From Anaeramoeba flamelloides (taxonomy: Eukaryota; Metamonada; Anaeramoebidae), in assembly GCA_027625915.1 (NCBI GenBank), contig JANTQA010000016.1:1245001-1309000 (forward strand): 64,000 nucleotides of DNA, read 5' to 3'. Within the stretch, counting starts at the first letter, position 1; each line of letters begins with the position of its first letter. This document shows, piece by piece, positions 12,041 to 24,232 of the stretch. Below the pieces are notes generated by a model. That model was not told the origin of the DNA and did not search any database. It saw only the letters and a program-made list of their open reading frames with translations. A program made the translations under genes and the position numbers.

Positions 12041-12941
12041 TCAGTCGTTTAAACTGTGTCCAAAATTTTGGAATTCGGTTCATTTTTATTCAAAATTAGC
12101 ACCAAATTCATCTCATTAATGTTCTCATATGATGATTTTCATTTTTTCTATTCTTTGAAATATTGTTATTAATTAATTGGCTGTTTGTTAAAACAATACA
12201 AATTAATGTTATAATAATCAAAGAGTCAAACATATAAAAAGAGAATACAAATAACAAACTTATTGTTTGAAATCATTCTTTATAAAAAAGAAGTCAATTT
12301 TTTTCTTATTTATATTTTAAATATACAAGTGTAAACATGGAATGTTGTAAAAAATAGAGTTTGTACAATTTTAGAGATAAATAAAGAGTTTTATACATTT
12401 TTTCAATTTTTGGTAATAGTAAATGAAATACTATGTTTTGATTTTTGAGTTTAAAGGGGTTTTCAATATAATTTTTTTTGGTAAATACCAATAATTTTGC
12501 TTCAAAAATAATTTTTTTTAAAAATTAAAAGATTCGTATTTATCAAATGATTTTTTGATTAAAATTATTATTGGTTGGTTAAAAGTATTAGATTTATATT
12601 TATTAAGACCGGAATAAGAATATATGTATAGTGCTCTTAATTTATCTTAAAAATTGACGAAGCTCTATTTTTTACAACAATCTATATTTATACTTATGTT
12701 GCGTCAACTGTAAGTAATTAAATGTAAAAAAAAAAAAAATAGAAATCTTGGAGGGAAATCAAATTACTTAATTTAATAACAATAATGTAATAATAGCTAC
12801 TGAAATTCTAAAACTAAAGTGGTTTTTTTTTTATGATAATTGTTTTTATGATGATATAGTTTTTTATTAAGTTGGAAATGGGGATAATAAACACTGGATT
12901 GAAAAAAATCTTAAAATATCTAAAATTCAAGAAATTTTGTA

Positions 12942-13138
12942 CAGTCAGTTCCACTTTTAAGGCACAAACTTTCAACGAAATTTAGGGCACAAAAAAATCT
13001 CAAATTAAGGCACAAAATTTGGAATTTATTTTTTTACAATTTATTTTTACTAGAATCTGAATTTTGTGCCTTAATTTGAGATTTTTTTTGTGCCTTAAAT
13101 TTCGTTGAAAGTTTGTGCCTTAAAAGTGGAACTGACTG
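12942..13138. mobile_element. Palindromic TA-flanked MITE, family E, copy 1
   Basis: A 197-bp, almost perfect foldback. Both ends read CAGTCAGTTCCACTTTTAAG inward, and the arms run about 80 bp each to a short AT-rich centre. It is flanked by TA at 12940-12941 and 13139-13140. The TA duplication and CAGT terminus are typical of Tc1/mariner-type non-autonomous elements. Other copies are at 14314-14510, 22965-23153 and 62646-62841. Confidence 0.88.
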
Positions 13139-13629
13139 TAGAAGTTTAAAAAATAAAATTCCAACGCCCAAATTACTTTGAATATCCAAATTTCTCTAAA
13201 AAACTAAATAATTTTTACTCTTGATAAGAATATATTTTTTAATCAACTTAGAATTTCTTTTCTATTTTGGAATTATTTATGAAAATTTATGTTTTAATAT
13301 TGGCAAATATTCTTAAATATCAGCTCTTTTTAAAAAATTCTCCACGATATGATGTTTTTTAGCCGCATTTTCAACTTTTTAAGAATCAGTATCAACATAA
13401 AAAATTGATCTCAAAAAATTTTAAGTTATCCTTAGAATGTTTCAAATTTTTAAGATAATAAATAAGAAACATTAAAAAAAAATGTTAAATTAAAAAAGAA
13501 TAATTTTCCCAAAAATACCAAAATAGAGAATACTTTTAAGAAAAAATCTGTTAAACGTGATTAAAATGTGTAATTATGTTTAAGATGGTAGTATTTTAAA
13601 GAATAAATTCCATTTCGCTCTTAAGACCT

Positions 13630-13895
13630 CGCCAAAAATGAAAAATTCACTTTTTTTTTAAGAATCAAATTAACACATGATTGGTTAAAAATATGATAAA
13701 TAATAAATTTCGGATTAGAGTTGGGATTCAGTAAAGAAATACCCAAAAAAATATAAATTTTGTAAAAAAAAAAAAATAAAAAAAATTTCTGGGTCATATC
13801 ATTAAGCCTCTATGGTTGGAAGGTCTCATTTAAATTTCTCAATTTCTTGATAAAATTAAAATTATTGGCAATTAGATTTTTTAATTGTAAATTTA
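13630..13895 (+). repeat. Dispersed repeat P, copy 2
   Basis: Colinear with 5800-6065 over about 260 bp with moderate divergence. Confidence 0.55.
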
Positions 13896-13955
13896 TGGTT
13901 TTTTAAGGAGATCATAAAGCCTCATTTTTCTTAATGATAAGGTGGGGTTTTATAC

Positions 13956-13986
<31 letters not shown>

Positions 13987-14313
13987 CAAATTGGCTTATT
14001 AAAAAACAAAAAAGAAAAAGAAAAAGAAGAAAAAAAAAACATTTATCAAATGAGAAAAAAAAGATTTTGATTTAAAAATTGGCAATTTATTTTTAGAAGG
14101 TTAACTAGATTGAACTCATAGAATGTTTTCTACTTGTCCAATAAAACTGGTCTTCTTTGACCGGTAAAGAGTTTAAAACGAAATATTTACAAGATCCGAA
14201 ACATTTTTTTTGTCTTTTGACATTATGAAATGGGTAAGTCAACACCATTTCTACGATTTAATAAGTTAAGTCTGTTTTTTGAAATAATAAATTCGGTGTG
14301 TTTCTAATAAATA

Positions 14314-14510
14314 CAGTCAGTTTCACTTTTAAGGCACAAACTTTCAACGAAATTTAAGGCACAAAAAAATCTCAAATTAAAGCACAATTTTTTGGAATTT
14401 TAATTTTCACAAATTATTTTACTAGAATTTGAATTTTGTGCCTTAATTTGAGATTTTTATTGTGCCTTAAATTTCGTAGAAAGTTTGTGTCTTAAAAATG
14501 AAACTGACTG
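14314..14510. mobile_element. Palindromic TA-flanked MITE, family E, copy 2
   Basis: 197 bp, the same length as copy 1. Ends read CAGTCAGTTTCACTTTTAAG, with TA flanks at 14312-14313 and 14511-14512. It is slightly more diverged between arms than copy 1. Confidence 0.87.
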
Positions 14511-15017
14511 TAACTTGAAGGGGTAAAATGTTATTTTTACTAAGAATTAAGATATTTCTTGAAAACTATAACCTTTTTTAGTTTTAAGTTGAAGGTGATT
14601 AACATTTAAAGACAATTTTGTATATCATTATTTTTTTTAATAATTAATATTTCAATACAAATATCAGAAAATAAAATTAATTGTGATTTCGCTAATGTTA
14701 TAAATGAAATGTTAATAAAAGTTTAACAAAAATTTTTTCTCAATTAAATTGAGAACTATTAAGCAAAAAAAATCATGTTCTTTAAAGTTTGAAAAGGGTT
14801 TTTTCTTGTTTTTCTAGAAATATGAAAACAAATGCCAAAAGTATTTTCAATTTTTAATTTTTTTTTTTTTTTTTAACATACTGTTTGACCTTATTCACAA
14901 GAATCTTGAAGACAATTTAAATAATTTTTGGGATAAAAAAATAATTCTAAATTTTGATGATATAATTACCAAAATACCAAAAATCTTGAAGAAATGATTA
15001 TAATTGTATTTGAAATA

Positions 15018-16013
15018 TTGCCAAAAAGACCGAAAAATCTAAAATACTAAAAAATTTTTTAGCGATTTGAAAAAAAAATTTTAAAGAATTTTTAATAAAC
15101 TTTAATGTTCAGAGATAGATGGTAAAGGTAAATGAACAATTTAACTTCAAGAAAAAAGTTTTTTTTTTTTGAATTTTCTACTTTAAATGGCCTGAAACGT
15201 TTTTGGTAACTATTGATTCTCTTTGGATATGCCTGCATTTGTTATGGTAGGTGTATATATTTGTTGGGATGGATTTGCGTCGGGATAAGAAGAGTTAAGT
15301 TAGATAAAATCAATTTCTCTTCTATAAAGGGGGGTTAAAGCAAGTTGGGCATGCATAGCGTTGAGTAGGGTATGGTAGGATATGTGTTGGTACGATTAGA
15401 TATTACTCGGTTATTTTGGGATTGTATTTAGGCTTTTAAATTTATAAGTAATGTGAAACAATTGGAAACTGTCTTTACAAACACATTTTCTCGCATTTGT
15501 TAATACCCATTTAGCAATTATTAGAAATGTTATAAATATTTAAGATATCAATTCTTTTGGCACAAAATGATTGAATACTATTCCCGAAAATTTGCATTTT
15601 TCGATTTTTAAATACTGATAAATTCAAATAATTTGAAACAAATCTTTAGTTCAATTTTCCATTTTTGTAATTAATTAACTCAACGAATAAAACAACTCAC
15701 GAGAACAAATCTTTTGGAAGCAAACCAATTTTACAAAGTTTTTTCTCATTTAAATGTATAGAGTGCTTTAATCAAAGCTTGTGTAAATAAAATTGTAAAA
15801 TGGGAAACTAATTAAAAATTATTTGATATTTCGTTGAATTTATGAGAATTTTTCCGTTAAAAAAAAAAAAAAAATGTGACAATATAATTCCAATTTTACT
15901 ATAAATGTGGGTATATTGGCACTTGGGTTTCTTAAAAGTTCTTCAAAAAGTGTTTTTTAAGTGGCTAAAAAAATTTTTGAGTGTTTGATATTTTTGGGTC
16001 TTTTCGGGAATAA
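15018..16013 (+). mobile_element. Terminal-inverted-repeat element I, copy 1
   Basis: About 1 kb with imperfect terminal inverted repeats of about 100 bp (left around CCAAAAAGACCGAAAAATC, right around GATATTTTTGGGTCTTTTC). A core at about 15190-15425 is strongly G/T-rich on this strand and relatively GC-rich. The same order of ends and core recurs at 52735-53570. No transposase frame is seen. Superfamily unknown. Confidence 0.65.
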
Positions 16014-16192
16014 CCACTTGACTCATTTTATAAATAAAAATCAAATTTCATATTTTAACTAAAAACACAGTTTCTTAGTAAACTTTGGAAATGTACAAAA
16101 AAAAAATAATTGGTTATAACTATCCATCTTAAAACAATATAAATGTCGTGGAAAAAAAGTAAAATTGTAAAAAAAAAAAAATGGAAACGCGG

Positions 16193-16417
16193 TTTTTAAT
16201 AGGGAACCTTAATAAAACTCTGAGAATGAAAACTAAGATCTAATTAATAAAAGAATAAATAAATAAATAAAGACAAAATGAAGTCTTCACCACAATTACA
16301 GTTTTTTTAGATACTATCTTTTGGTAAGGAGTTTTTCTTTTATTGATCAATTATTAAAAATTTGTTCAAAAAATTGACTATTTTTTAGATCTCCAAAACC
16401 ACACCAACAGTTCCCAT
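16193..16417 (+). mobile_element. Foldback repeat J, copy 1
   Basis: About 225 bp. It contains an internal inverted repeat around TAATTAATAAAAGAAT and TTTTATTGATCAATTATT and ends CCACACCAACA. The matching copy at 19573-19800 has the same orientation, so the two bracket the EF-hand gene. Confidence 0.6.
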
Positions 16418-17359
16418 AAATCAAAGTATATTTAATTTGTATTTGTTGGTTTGATTGAAAATAATATAATGGATTATTATTTGGAGTTTATTGGTTTATT
16501 ATTTTGATTGATTTTATTTTTAGTCAAAGTAATGTTTATAATTTAAAACTGTGTTTGGCTTTTTTTTCCACAATAGTAAATATTTTTCAATAAAATCATT
16601 TTTTTGGTTAACCAAAAGAATTATCTCAAAAGAAAAAAAATCGATATTTTTAATATTCGAATCACAAAAAGATTTTTTGTTGTCTCATAATTATGAAAAT
16701 GGTAATAATAAAGGTTAAAAAACCTTTTATTATGCAAGATATAAAATGCATTTATAGTTTTCGAACTGGTAAAAAATGGAAAAAAAAAAGTTGATCTAAC
16801 TGAAAAAAATATATTCTTTTTGGGGTTTTCTTAATTCATCAGAATTTTATGACACTTGTAATATACAAAATTTTTAAGTAGAGAATTTCACCAATAACAT
16901 ATTTTTCAAATTTTACTTTTTGTCTTTTGTTCTTAAAGGCTGATCCGTTAAATAGAAATATTTAACAGAGAGATATCAAATCAAATTCAAAGTTGAGATC
17001 TATTTACGATTAGGTTTTGGATGATCGTATTAATTTTGCATTAAAAAGGGTTCAAATAAAAGTTGTCAGATAATTATATTCCTAATTATCTTTTTTAAAA
17101 ATTTAATTTAATCTTTGCTTTCATTCAAAATCTGTATAAAAAAAAAAAAAAAGCAAAGGAGTAATTAAAAAACAAAAAAAACTAAAAAATTTTACGTTGT
17201 ACTTTTTTTTATTGTGAGAAAAGAGAATACTTTTGTATTTTTAACTTTGAGAAATAACTGTTTGTTTTTTTTTTGTTTTTTGAAAATAAAATTTCGAAAG
17301 ATGAGAGTTAAGGAAATTTTTTTTTTTTTTTTAATTTGTTTATTAGTCTTTCAAATTAC

Positions 17360-17699
17360 TTAAAGGAACATTTTTTTGAATTCATCAAAATCAACAACAC
17401 CGTTTCCGTCAGTATCAACTTCTGACATCTATTAGTAAATCAAAAATAAAAAATAATAAAAATAAATAAAAATAAAATAAAGAATTTTAAAAAAAGGAGA
17501 AAAAAAAAATTTAAAAAGAAAAATTGAATAAAAAGCAAATAGGAAAACAAACCATTTCTTTGTATTCTTCGTCAGTTAATTCTTGTCCGAATTGTTTGAA
17601 AAGTTGTTTGATTTCGTTTTCATCAAGAGTACCGTTTCCGTCAGTATCGATTAAATCGAAAGCTTGTCTTAATTCTTCGTCAGTTGGTCCTGTAGACAT
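17360..17699 (-). CDS. Half-calmodulin: 71-residue two-EF-hand protein
   Basis: Two exons on the minus strand: 17699-17553 (49 codons from ATG) and 17428-17360 (22 codons plus TAA). The 124-bp intron (17429-17552) is in phase 0, starts GTTTGT and ends CTAATAG. The spliced protein has two canonical 12-residue EF-hand loops, Asp18-Glu29 (DTDGNGTLDENE) and Asp54-Glu65 (DTDGNGVVDFDE), each with the usual D-x-D-x-G/N pattern and final Glu. The EELRQAFDLID start and EEYKEMM linker are those of the calmodulin/troponin C superfamily. It is one EF-hand lobe, half the length of calmodulin, so it probably binds two calcium ions and acts as a small sensor or buffer; partners are unknown. Without splicing the frame runs into the intron and stops early, which argues for the intron. 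Confidence 0.9.
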
Positions 17700-20100
17700 G
17701 ATAAGTCTATTAATTAATTTAAATAATACAAAACATAAAAGGAAAAATAATTAACAACAAAAAGAAGAGATTTTCAAAAGGAAATAAGAAGAAAAATATT
17801 AATTTAAAAAAAAAAAAATAATAAAAAAATTAAAAAAAAAACAAACAAATTTAATTTGTAAGAATAATAAAAAAATGGTTTTCAAAAAGGGAAATACCCT
17901 AAAAAAAGAATTTTTTGAATATACAACCAAAGGAAAATTTGTTTTGCTCGTTCTTTTTTAACACATTAAGAAATTTTTTTACGTTAAAAATAATTTGATA
18001 ATAATCACATTAAAAAAGAGAATGTGAATAACACATTCGTTCCTACCACTTCTTTTCTTTTATCAATTCTTTCTTCAAAAAAAATGCTCTTCTCTTGATT
18101 CTTTGAATTACAAACTTTTCTAAAGATTAAGACAAGCTTACTTTTTTTGTTCTTTTTTCCAACAGCAGGAAAAGAGAGTATTTCAATTTTTTGTTTTGGT
18201 TTAAATTGACTGTATCTTTTAATTTAATTGCCGACAAAGAGTGAAAAAAAATCTGGTTTAAAATTTATCTCATTTTGCTCGAATGAATATTTTTTAACAA
18301 GTGAAAAAGTTGGGTGGAAAACTCGTAGTTTCGTAATTTCCAACAAGGTAACTTTGGTTTTAAAAACTATGAAAACTCCCCAAAAACAAAGAAAATCGCT
18401 TAGTTTTTATTCTTGAAGCTTTGGATCTCTCACAAGTTTTCAAGGTGTTGAGGTATTTCAGAAAAATTAAGAACAGAGCAGGTCAAAAAGGCATTTACAC
18501 AGATCAAAAAAAACCAGTAAGTTTTAAAATCTCTGTTTAAAAAAATTAAAAATGTGCTTTTTTTTATTTTTGTTGCAATAAAACAACTCATTTGAAACTC
18601 AAAAGTATACCCGGGTACAAATAAAATTTGAAGCTCACCTTCTTGATGTTTTGAAAAAAATTACAAAAAAATTCAATTCCTCTTGTAAAATTTACCAAAT
18701 GCTAATTAATGAAAATATAGGTTTGGTTCTGAAAAAAGAGAAGCAACAAATGAAGAAAAAAATTTCAAATTTGTCTTACAAAAAAGAGTCAATTTTGGAA
18801 AGATTTGTGTTCATAGAAACATTTAACTACAAACACCATATATTCTTATCTACCCCTGACAGTTTGTTTGATCAATTTAATATAAAGGTCTTGCATAAAA
18901 CAGAAACATGCTTTTTTTTTTTACACAAAATTTACTTTACTGAAGATAGTATTGGTTCAAAAGTATATTTTTTCTTTTTGTTTAGTAATGTAGAAAATAT
19001 TTTCGTTTGATCTTGAATTAGAAAAGGAACAAATTGTGAAAGTTTTTAACTGGCATTTGTTTTCTGTTTCTCAGTTCTCTCTTCTTTTCGTAAAATTTGC
19101 AAGACTGTTCTTTTTAGCGAAAAAAATTAGAAAAATTAAGATAGTACCCAAAGAAAGAGACAGAAATCGAAGTAATAATTGGAGCTCATTTGATATTTGG
19201 AAATTTTAAGTGAGTTAAAAAATTCAAAGTTATTCTAATTCCAAGAAGAAACAAATCCTATTCCAAAAAAAAATCATCATTTTAGAACAAAATAATTCAC
19301 CCCATTAACTTTTCTTTTGAAAAGGTGTGCACTGTTTCAATTTCTTTTTCAAAAGAACCATTTTGCTTTCTTGTACAAAAAGTGAAAGCGAGAAAAAGTT
19401 CAACACAGTTCCTAATTGGAAATTGACGGAATCTGGATAAGAAAAAAAAAATTTTATGAAAAGAAGAAACTTTTCAACTTTTCTATTTGGTGGAAATAAG
19501 TGAAACAAAATATTCATCCAGCTTTCCTTAAACAGATTTTGAATCACTGTTCTAGAAAAAAAGTGAATAATTGTTTTTAATTGGGAATAGTAAGAAAACT
19601 CTGAAAATTCAAAGTAAGATCAATCAATAAAAGAATAAATAAAGAAATAAAGACAAAATGAAGGGTTAACCACAATACCAACCTTTCTAACACTACCTTA
19701 TGGTAATGGGTTTTTTCTTTGATTGATCTTTTATTAAAAATGTTTGTACTAAAAAATTTTGACTTTTTTTGCGATCCACAAAACCACACCAACAATTTCG
19801 AAGTGAAAGTAGATTGTTATTATAATTGTTAATTTAGTTGATCGTAATATATTGCATTTCTTCTTATCTTTCATTTGTTATTTCTTTTCTTGGCATTTAA
19901 AAAACAAATGGGCAAAACGTTACGCTACTTTTCCTTCCCCTTTCTCTTTGGGAATATAAGAAACCCACAAACGAAAGAGAAGTAAAAACCTGCCATTCAC
20001 GTTTATTCTAAGAAAATATTACTACTTCATAAAAAAGTGAAGCGTACATTAAAAAAAAATTTTTTTTATAACATCTATATAACTGTGTTTATTGTTTTGA
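17700..20100. other. Intergenic stretch upstream of the EF-hand gene
   Basis: Its base composition is less extreme than the repeats around it, and long frames at 18228-18416 and 18651-19010 exist. They begin at non-ATG codons, are Phe/Lys/Asn-rich and show no family features, so no gene is called. Repeat J copy 2 lies at 19573-19800. The first few hundred bases presumably include the promoter of the EF-hand gene, but no motif can be assigned. Confidence 0.4.
19573..19800 (+). mobile_element. Foldback repeat J, copy 2
   Basis: Colinear with 16193-16417. It shares AATAAAAGAATAAATAAA, GACAAAATGAAG and AAAACCACACCAACA, with an internal inverted repeat around GATCAATCAATAAAAG. Confidence 0.6.
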
Positions 20101-20109
20101 TTTGGAAAC

Positions 20110-20661
20110 AATCTCCTTGTTATAATTTGAGTTTGGCCTGGAAGAACGAAAAAAATGAGATTGTTCGAAGTGACATAAGATGATATTAAGGAGTTCGAAG
20201 AACGAAGATTAATATAATCTTAGCACTAGAACAATATCAATTATTTTGAGTCTGGAAGGAGAACCAAAACCAGTAAACATAAAAGTGACTGTTGAACAAA
20301 TGAAACAATATGAGATGCTATTTATTTTTTAACTCGGGATCTAACTCGTCAAAACAACAAACAAACAAATAAATTTAACCGAAACAAGTAATTTGTTATT
20401 TTTGATGGTACTTTGAAGAACCTACTCTTCAAAGGATCTCATTCTCTCAATGTATTTAGTGAAAAGATTGAAGTTAAATTTTGAATTTTCATTCTCGGTG
20501 ACAAAACTTGGTTTATATTTTCTAGAGATAAACTAGATCGTTCATCCATTCAAGAGATCTATCTCCGCTTTTATTTTCCGTTTGTCAGCCAATTCTCGAA
20601 AACCATCAAACTTAAAAATCTGCATGCACCTATTGGTGTTCTTGAGTATGAAGTATTTTGA
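20110..20661 (+). pseudogene. Decayed protein-coding relic, unknown family
   Basis: A GC island of about 550 bp in which coding-like amino-acid sequence is spread over interrupted frames. The clearest parts read LEGEPKPVNIKVTVEQMKQY (about 20250-20310) and, downstream to 20661, stretches such as LKNLLFKGSHSLNVFSEKIE and RDKLDRSSIQEIYLRFYF. Codon choice is like the real genes here and unlike surrounding repeats. About four or five interruptions are present, so it is either a pseudogene or a multi-exon gene I cannot resolve. No domain is recognised. Confidence 0.4.
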
Positions 20662-21409
20662 ACAGTACTTAAAAATTTCTTAACTTGACAGAGTAAAAAA
20701 AAATGTTTTATTTTTTTTTTCAAAAATGATCATTTATTTTTTTCCCCTTTCCAAAAAACCTCTTATAAATGGTCTCTTCTCTCCTTTTTGCGAAGAAAAA
20801 AGAGAACAAACAAAATTTTTTTTTTTAAAAATGATATTGCTTTTTTTTGGTAAAGAGAAAAAAACAATGTTTGTAAATAGACATTGTTTTCAATAAAGAA
20901 ATGGAATTTATTCTTTTTCCAAACTTTCCCCAAATGCTCAAGCACTTTTTTTTTAGTTTTTATTTAACAAGTATTTTGGTTCCTTTGACCAAAATATGTG
21001 TTCAACTGGTTTTAAATTGAGACATTGGCAAATCTCAGTGTTATCGATTAAACAACATCGTAAATAAAAATTTCAAAGTACTGTTAAATAACTTTAAATA
21101 TCAGATTTAAATAAAAAATTATTGGTAAAATACATCTTAATTCGCTTTGTTAGAATTGAAAATAAGAAGATCAGAAAATTCCCAAACTTTGCCTAATAAT
21201 ACAATGAATTCTCAAAATCATTCGATATTGACTACATTGCAATACTAAACTTTTTAGAGAGACAATCTCTTTCTTATCTGTATTTGTCAAAATTTATTTA
21301 CTTGTGTTTTCTCGGAGAAAAAGTTTATGTTTAAAAAAAAATAAATAGCATTTTTATAACAAAATTTCCTTTTACATGATGATTTTTAAACAAAATTTTT
21401 TGAAAAAAT

Positions 21410-21560
21410 ATTCTTATAATAGGTTTATAACCTGTTACAAATTTTATAACACATTTTATAACATACTTTTATGTGATAAAAGTATATATTATAAAATTTT
21501 ATGACCTTTTGTATGTTTATAAGACCTTTACAACAAGTTTATAACATGTTATAAAAAACT
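21410..21560. repeat. Degenerate tandem TTTATAACA repeats
   Basis: About eight imperfect copies of TTTATAACA or its complement within 150 bp, including the local inverted repeat ATACTTTTATGTGATAAAAG. Confidence 0.5.
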
Positions 21561-22964
21561 TTTTTTATTAAGGGTAATATTGAAAAAAATATTCTTTTTT
21601 TTTTTTTTTTATTGTTGAGCAGAGGTGATTCAACAAAATTACCTCCTGTTTGCCTGAAACTCTAAAATTGTATCAAGGGGTTTTTTATCCCAGCTTTAAT
21701 GCAGGCAGGATTACAGTTCAAAGGATACCTTTTCTTTAAAGAATGAAAAGAATAAATTATTTCTAAACAAAAACAAGAAAAAGAGAAAGAGAAGCAAGAA
21801 AGGAAAGAGTTAAAAAATAATAGAAAAAAGAAAAAACTACAGTGAAAAGTTTTTTTTTTGTGCCCCGAGTCTTGAATGGGTTGGTGGTTGTTTCCTTTTA
21901 TGTCGTTTTTTTTTTGGATCGCCACCATTTTTTTTTGGATCGCCACCACAAAAAATATTCTTTTTGAATACGATCACGGACAAAATCCCACTAAAAAAAG
22001 TTCAAGATGATAATAAAATAGTTTGATCTTGGAAACTTAGCATATGCTCAAACTACTTATACCCATTAGAACCCCAAATATTCCGATTGCCTTTGGTATA
22101 AACTTTTTAATTTGATTTGTTATCTAAGGATTCTAGGATATAGAATTTAAAAAAAATTATCTTTGAAAGTAAAATTAATAATAAAAAATCATATAATTAA
22201 ATACATAAAATAAAAAAATAAGAGGAAAAAAATTTTCAATATTTAAAAAATTTTTCTTGGTTATTGTGATTTTATTATTTTCCCACACAATTATTTATTT
22301 TTTTTTTTGAAAAGTTTGTCTACTCATCAAAAAATTCCCAGTTTTAATGACTAAATCACATCACACTTTATTGGATTTTTTTTTTTTTTTTTTTTTTTTT
22401 AGAACTCTTTGCGCCCAAACATTGTTAAAATACTTGATTAAATAATTTGTACACAACAAAAGATATTTTAAGACCACATAGAAAATTTGCCTTACCCATT
22501 GATTACCATCAATTTGAAAGATATTATTTGATTCTTAATAATTTAAAAATAAAAAAAAATATAAATTAAATTTTACAAAATAAATAATGTTTTTTTTTTC
22601 ATTTGAAAATTTGTAAATTTTTTCAACAAGATTTTTTTTTAAATTTAAATGATTTGACCAATTTTTTGAGTTAGATTATTAATTGGTTTTTTTTTTTATT
22701 TTTAGTATTTTTTATGATTTTTAAAATTTAAAAAGCTATATATATATATATAATAAACAATATTATTGAATAATAGATAACATATTAAAAATTATTTTCC
22801 AAGATCTGTGTTAATTTAAATCGAATAATTCAAATTTATAAATAAATTATTCAAATTTTTACCAATAAAAAAATTCAAAAATAAAAAATTCTTAGTTTCA
22901 AAGATTATTTTATTACGCTTGAATAATATTTTAAAGTTATAAAGATATATTTATATCTATATAA

Positions 22965-23153
22965 AGCCAGTCCCACCCTTAAGATACAAACTTTCAACGA
23001 AATTTAAGACAAAAAACTCTCAAATTAAGGAACAAAATTTAGATTTTTTTATACAATTTATTTTACTAGAATCTGAATTTTGTGCCTTGATTTGAATTTT
23101 TTTGTGCCTTAAATTTTGTTGAAAGTTTTTATCTTAAAAGTGGGATTGACTGT
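22965..23153. mobile_element. Palindromic MITE, family E, copy 3 (diverged)
   Basis: About 190 bp. Arms around ACAAACTTTCAACGAAATTT and its complement match family E. The termini (CCAGTCCCACCCTTAAG and GGGATTGACTG) are degraded and the TA flank is no longer clear. This suggests an older insertion than copies 1 and 2. Confidence 0.75.
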
Positions 23154-23705
23154 TTATATAAAAATTTAGGACCGATTACTTTATCTATTAAAACAGTTTT
23201 AAATTTGATAAATTCCAATATAACAAATCAAATTATTTTACAATTGTTTTTTCATTTTTTTTCAAGTATTTTCTATTGTTTAAATAAAAGTTTTAGAAAT
23301 ATATTTATATAAAAAACTTTTAATTTGGATATAACGAAATGAATTATATTTTTCTCCTGATTTAATATTTATTTAAAATTTATAAAAAAAAAATATGAAA
23401 ATTTCCCTGTAATACACTTATTTATTTTTTTATATCATCAAATTAACAAAATTTTCCGAATGTTCATTATTAATAAATTATTTTATTGAGTTTAGAATTA
23501 CTATTATTGTAATAAAATTTCTATTTGAAAAAATTAAATTAAAAAAATAAAAATCTTTAACAAATATGAAAAAAATGAATAATAATTATTATTTATTTTT
23601 TTCAAAAACAAAAACAAAAAATACTAAAAGATAACTACTTTATCTTTTATCCATTTTGAAATTTTTATTATAATTCAAATCTGGATGAAAGACAAATGAA
23701 AAAAT

Positions 23706-24232
23706 AAATAAACTAAATTTCATAATAAATGGCCCACCTTACATTTGAATAATGAATTTTTTTTGTATCGTTTTGAAGTTTTTCCTCTCACAATGAAAAG
23801 TTTGCAAATAAATCATTTTTTCTCTTTTTTATTTTTTCAAAAGTGTTTTTTTTAAAATGGAAAATAAAAATGAAAAATTTGAAAGAAGTAACAGATGAAT
23901 TAATGCAAAATTTGGTTTCAAATATGAAAAAGAGATTAGTTTTAGTTATTCAAATGGAAGGAGAATCGATAAATGGTTTTTTTTTTTTTACTTATTTAAA
24001 TTGTCTATTTTTCATGTAATGCTTCATTCAAAATAAATGTCCTAATTTTTTTTAACAGTTTTTTTTTTTTTTTTTTCTTTTATTTTTAGCAAAAAATAAA
24101 TATCTCTTGAGTATATTATTGACTATTAAAATCTAAATTTTTATATTATAATAGATAACTTCAATTATTAAAAATATTTTTATTTAAAATTTGATTTTTA
24201 ATGGGCCAATTATTATGAAAGATAGTTTATAT
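23706..24232 (-). mobile_element. Terminal-inverted-repeat element G, long copy 2 (inverted)
   Basis: Reverse complement of 3617-4136 over its full length with high identity, both ends included (ATAAACTAAATTTCATAAT and ATTATGAAAGATAGTTTAT). Confidence 0.75.

Larger units (their letters stand above)
9954..12939. other. Intergenic stretch with repeats and a candidate exon
   Basis: Mostly poly-A/T-rich sequence. It includes a candidate short exon on the minus strand (10274-10386), a perfect 22-bp palindrome at 10875-10896, repeat O copy 2 (11914-12040) and a coding-like stretch of about 34 codons near 11770-11863 (+) that lacks an ATG. No complete gene is supported. Confidence 0.5.
13141..17359. 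other. Foldback-element cluster, no gene
   Basis: Holds repeat P copy 2 (13630-13895), E copy 2 (14314-14510), element I copy 1 (15018-16013) and element J copy 1 (16193-16417), plus long poly-T (13961-13986) and poly-A runs. Nothing coding is supported. Confidence 0.55.

Noticed and set aside
17524-17754. 76-codon frame on the + strand.
   Set aside because: Antisense shadow of EF-hand exon 1.
18651-19010. 119-codon open frame on the + strand.
   Set aside because: Starts at TTG, is low-complexity in Lys and Phe, and has no family signal. Judged to be chance.
20160-20200. TTCGA motifs that could suggest a tRNA T-arm.
   Set aside because: No acceptor, D or anticodon stems can be formed around them. 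No tRNA was found anywhere in the window.
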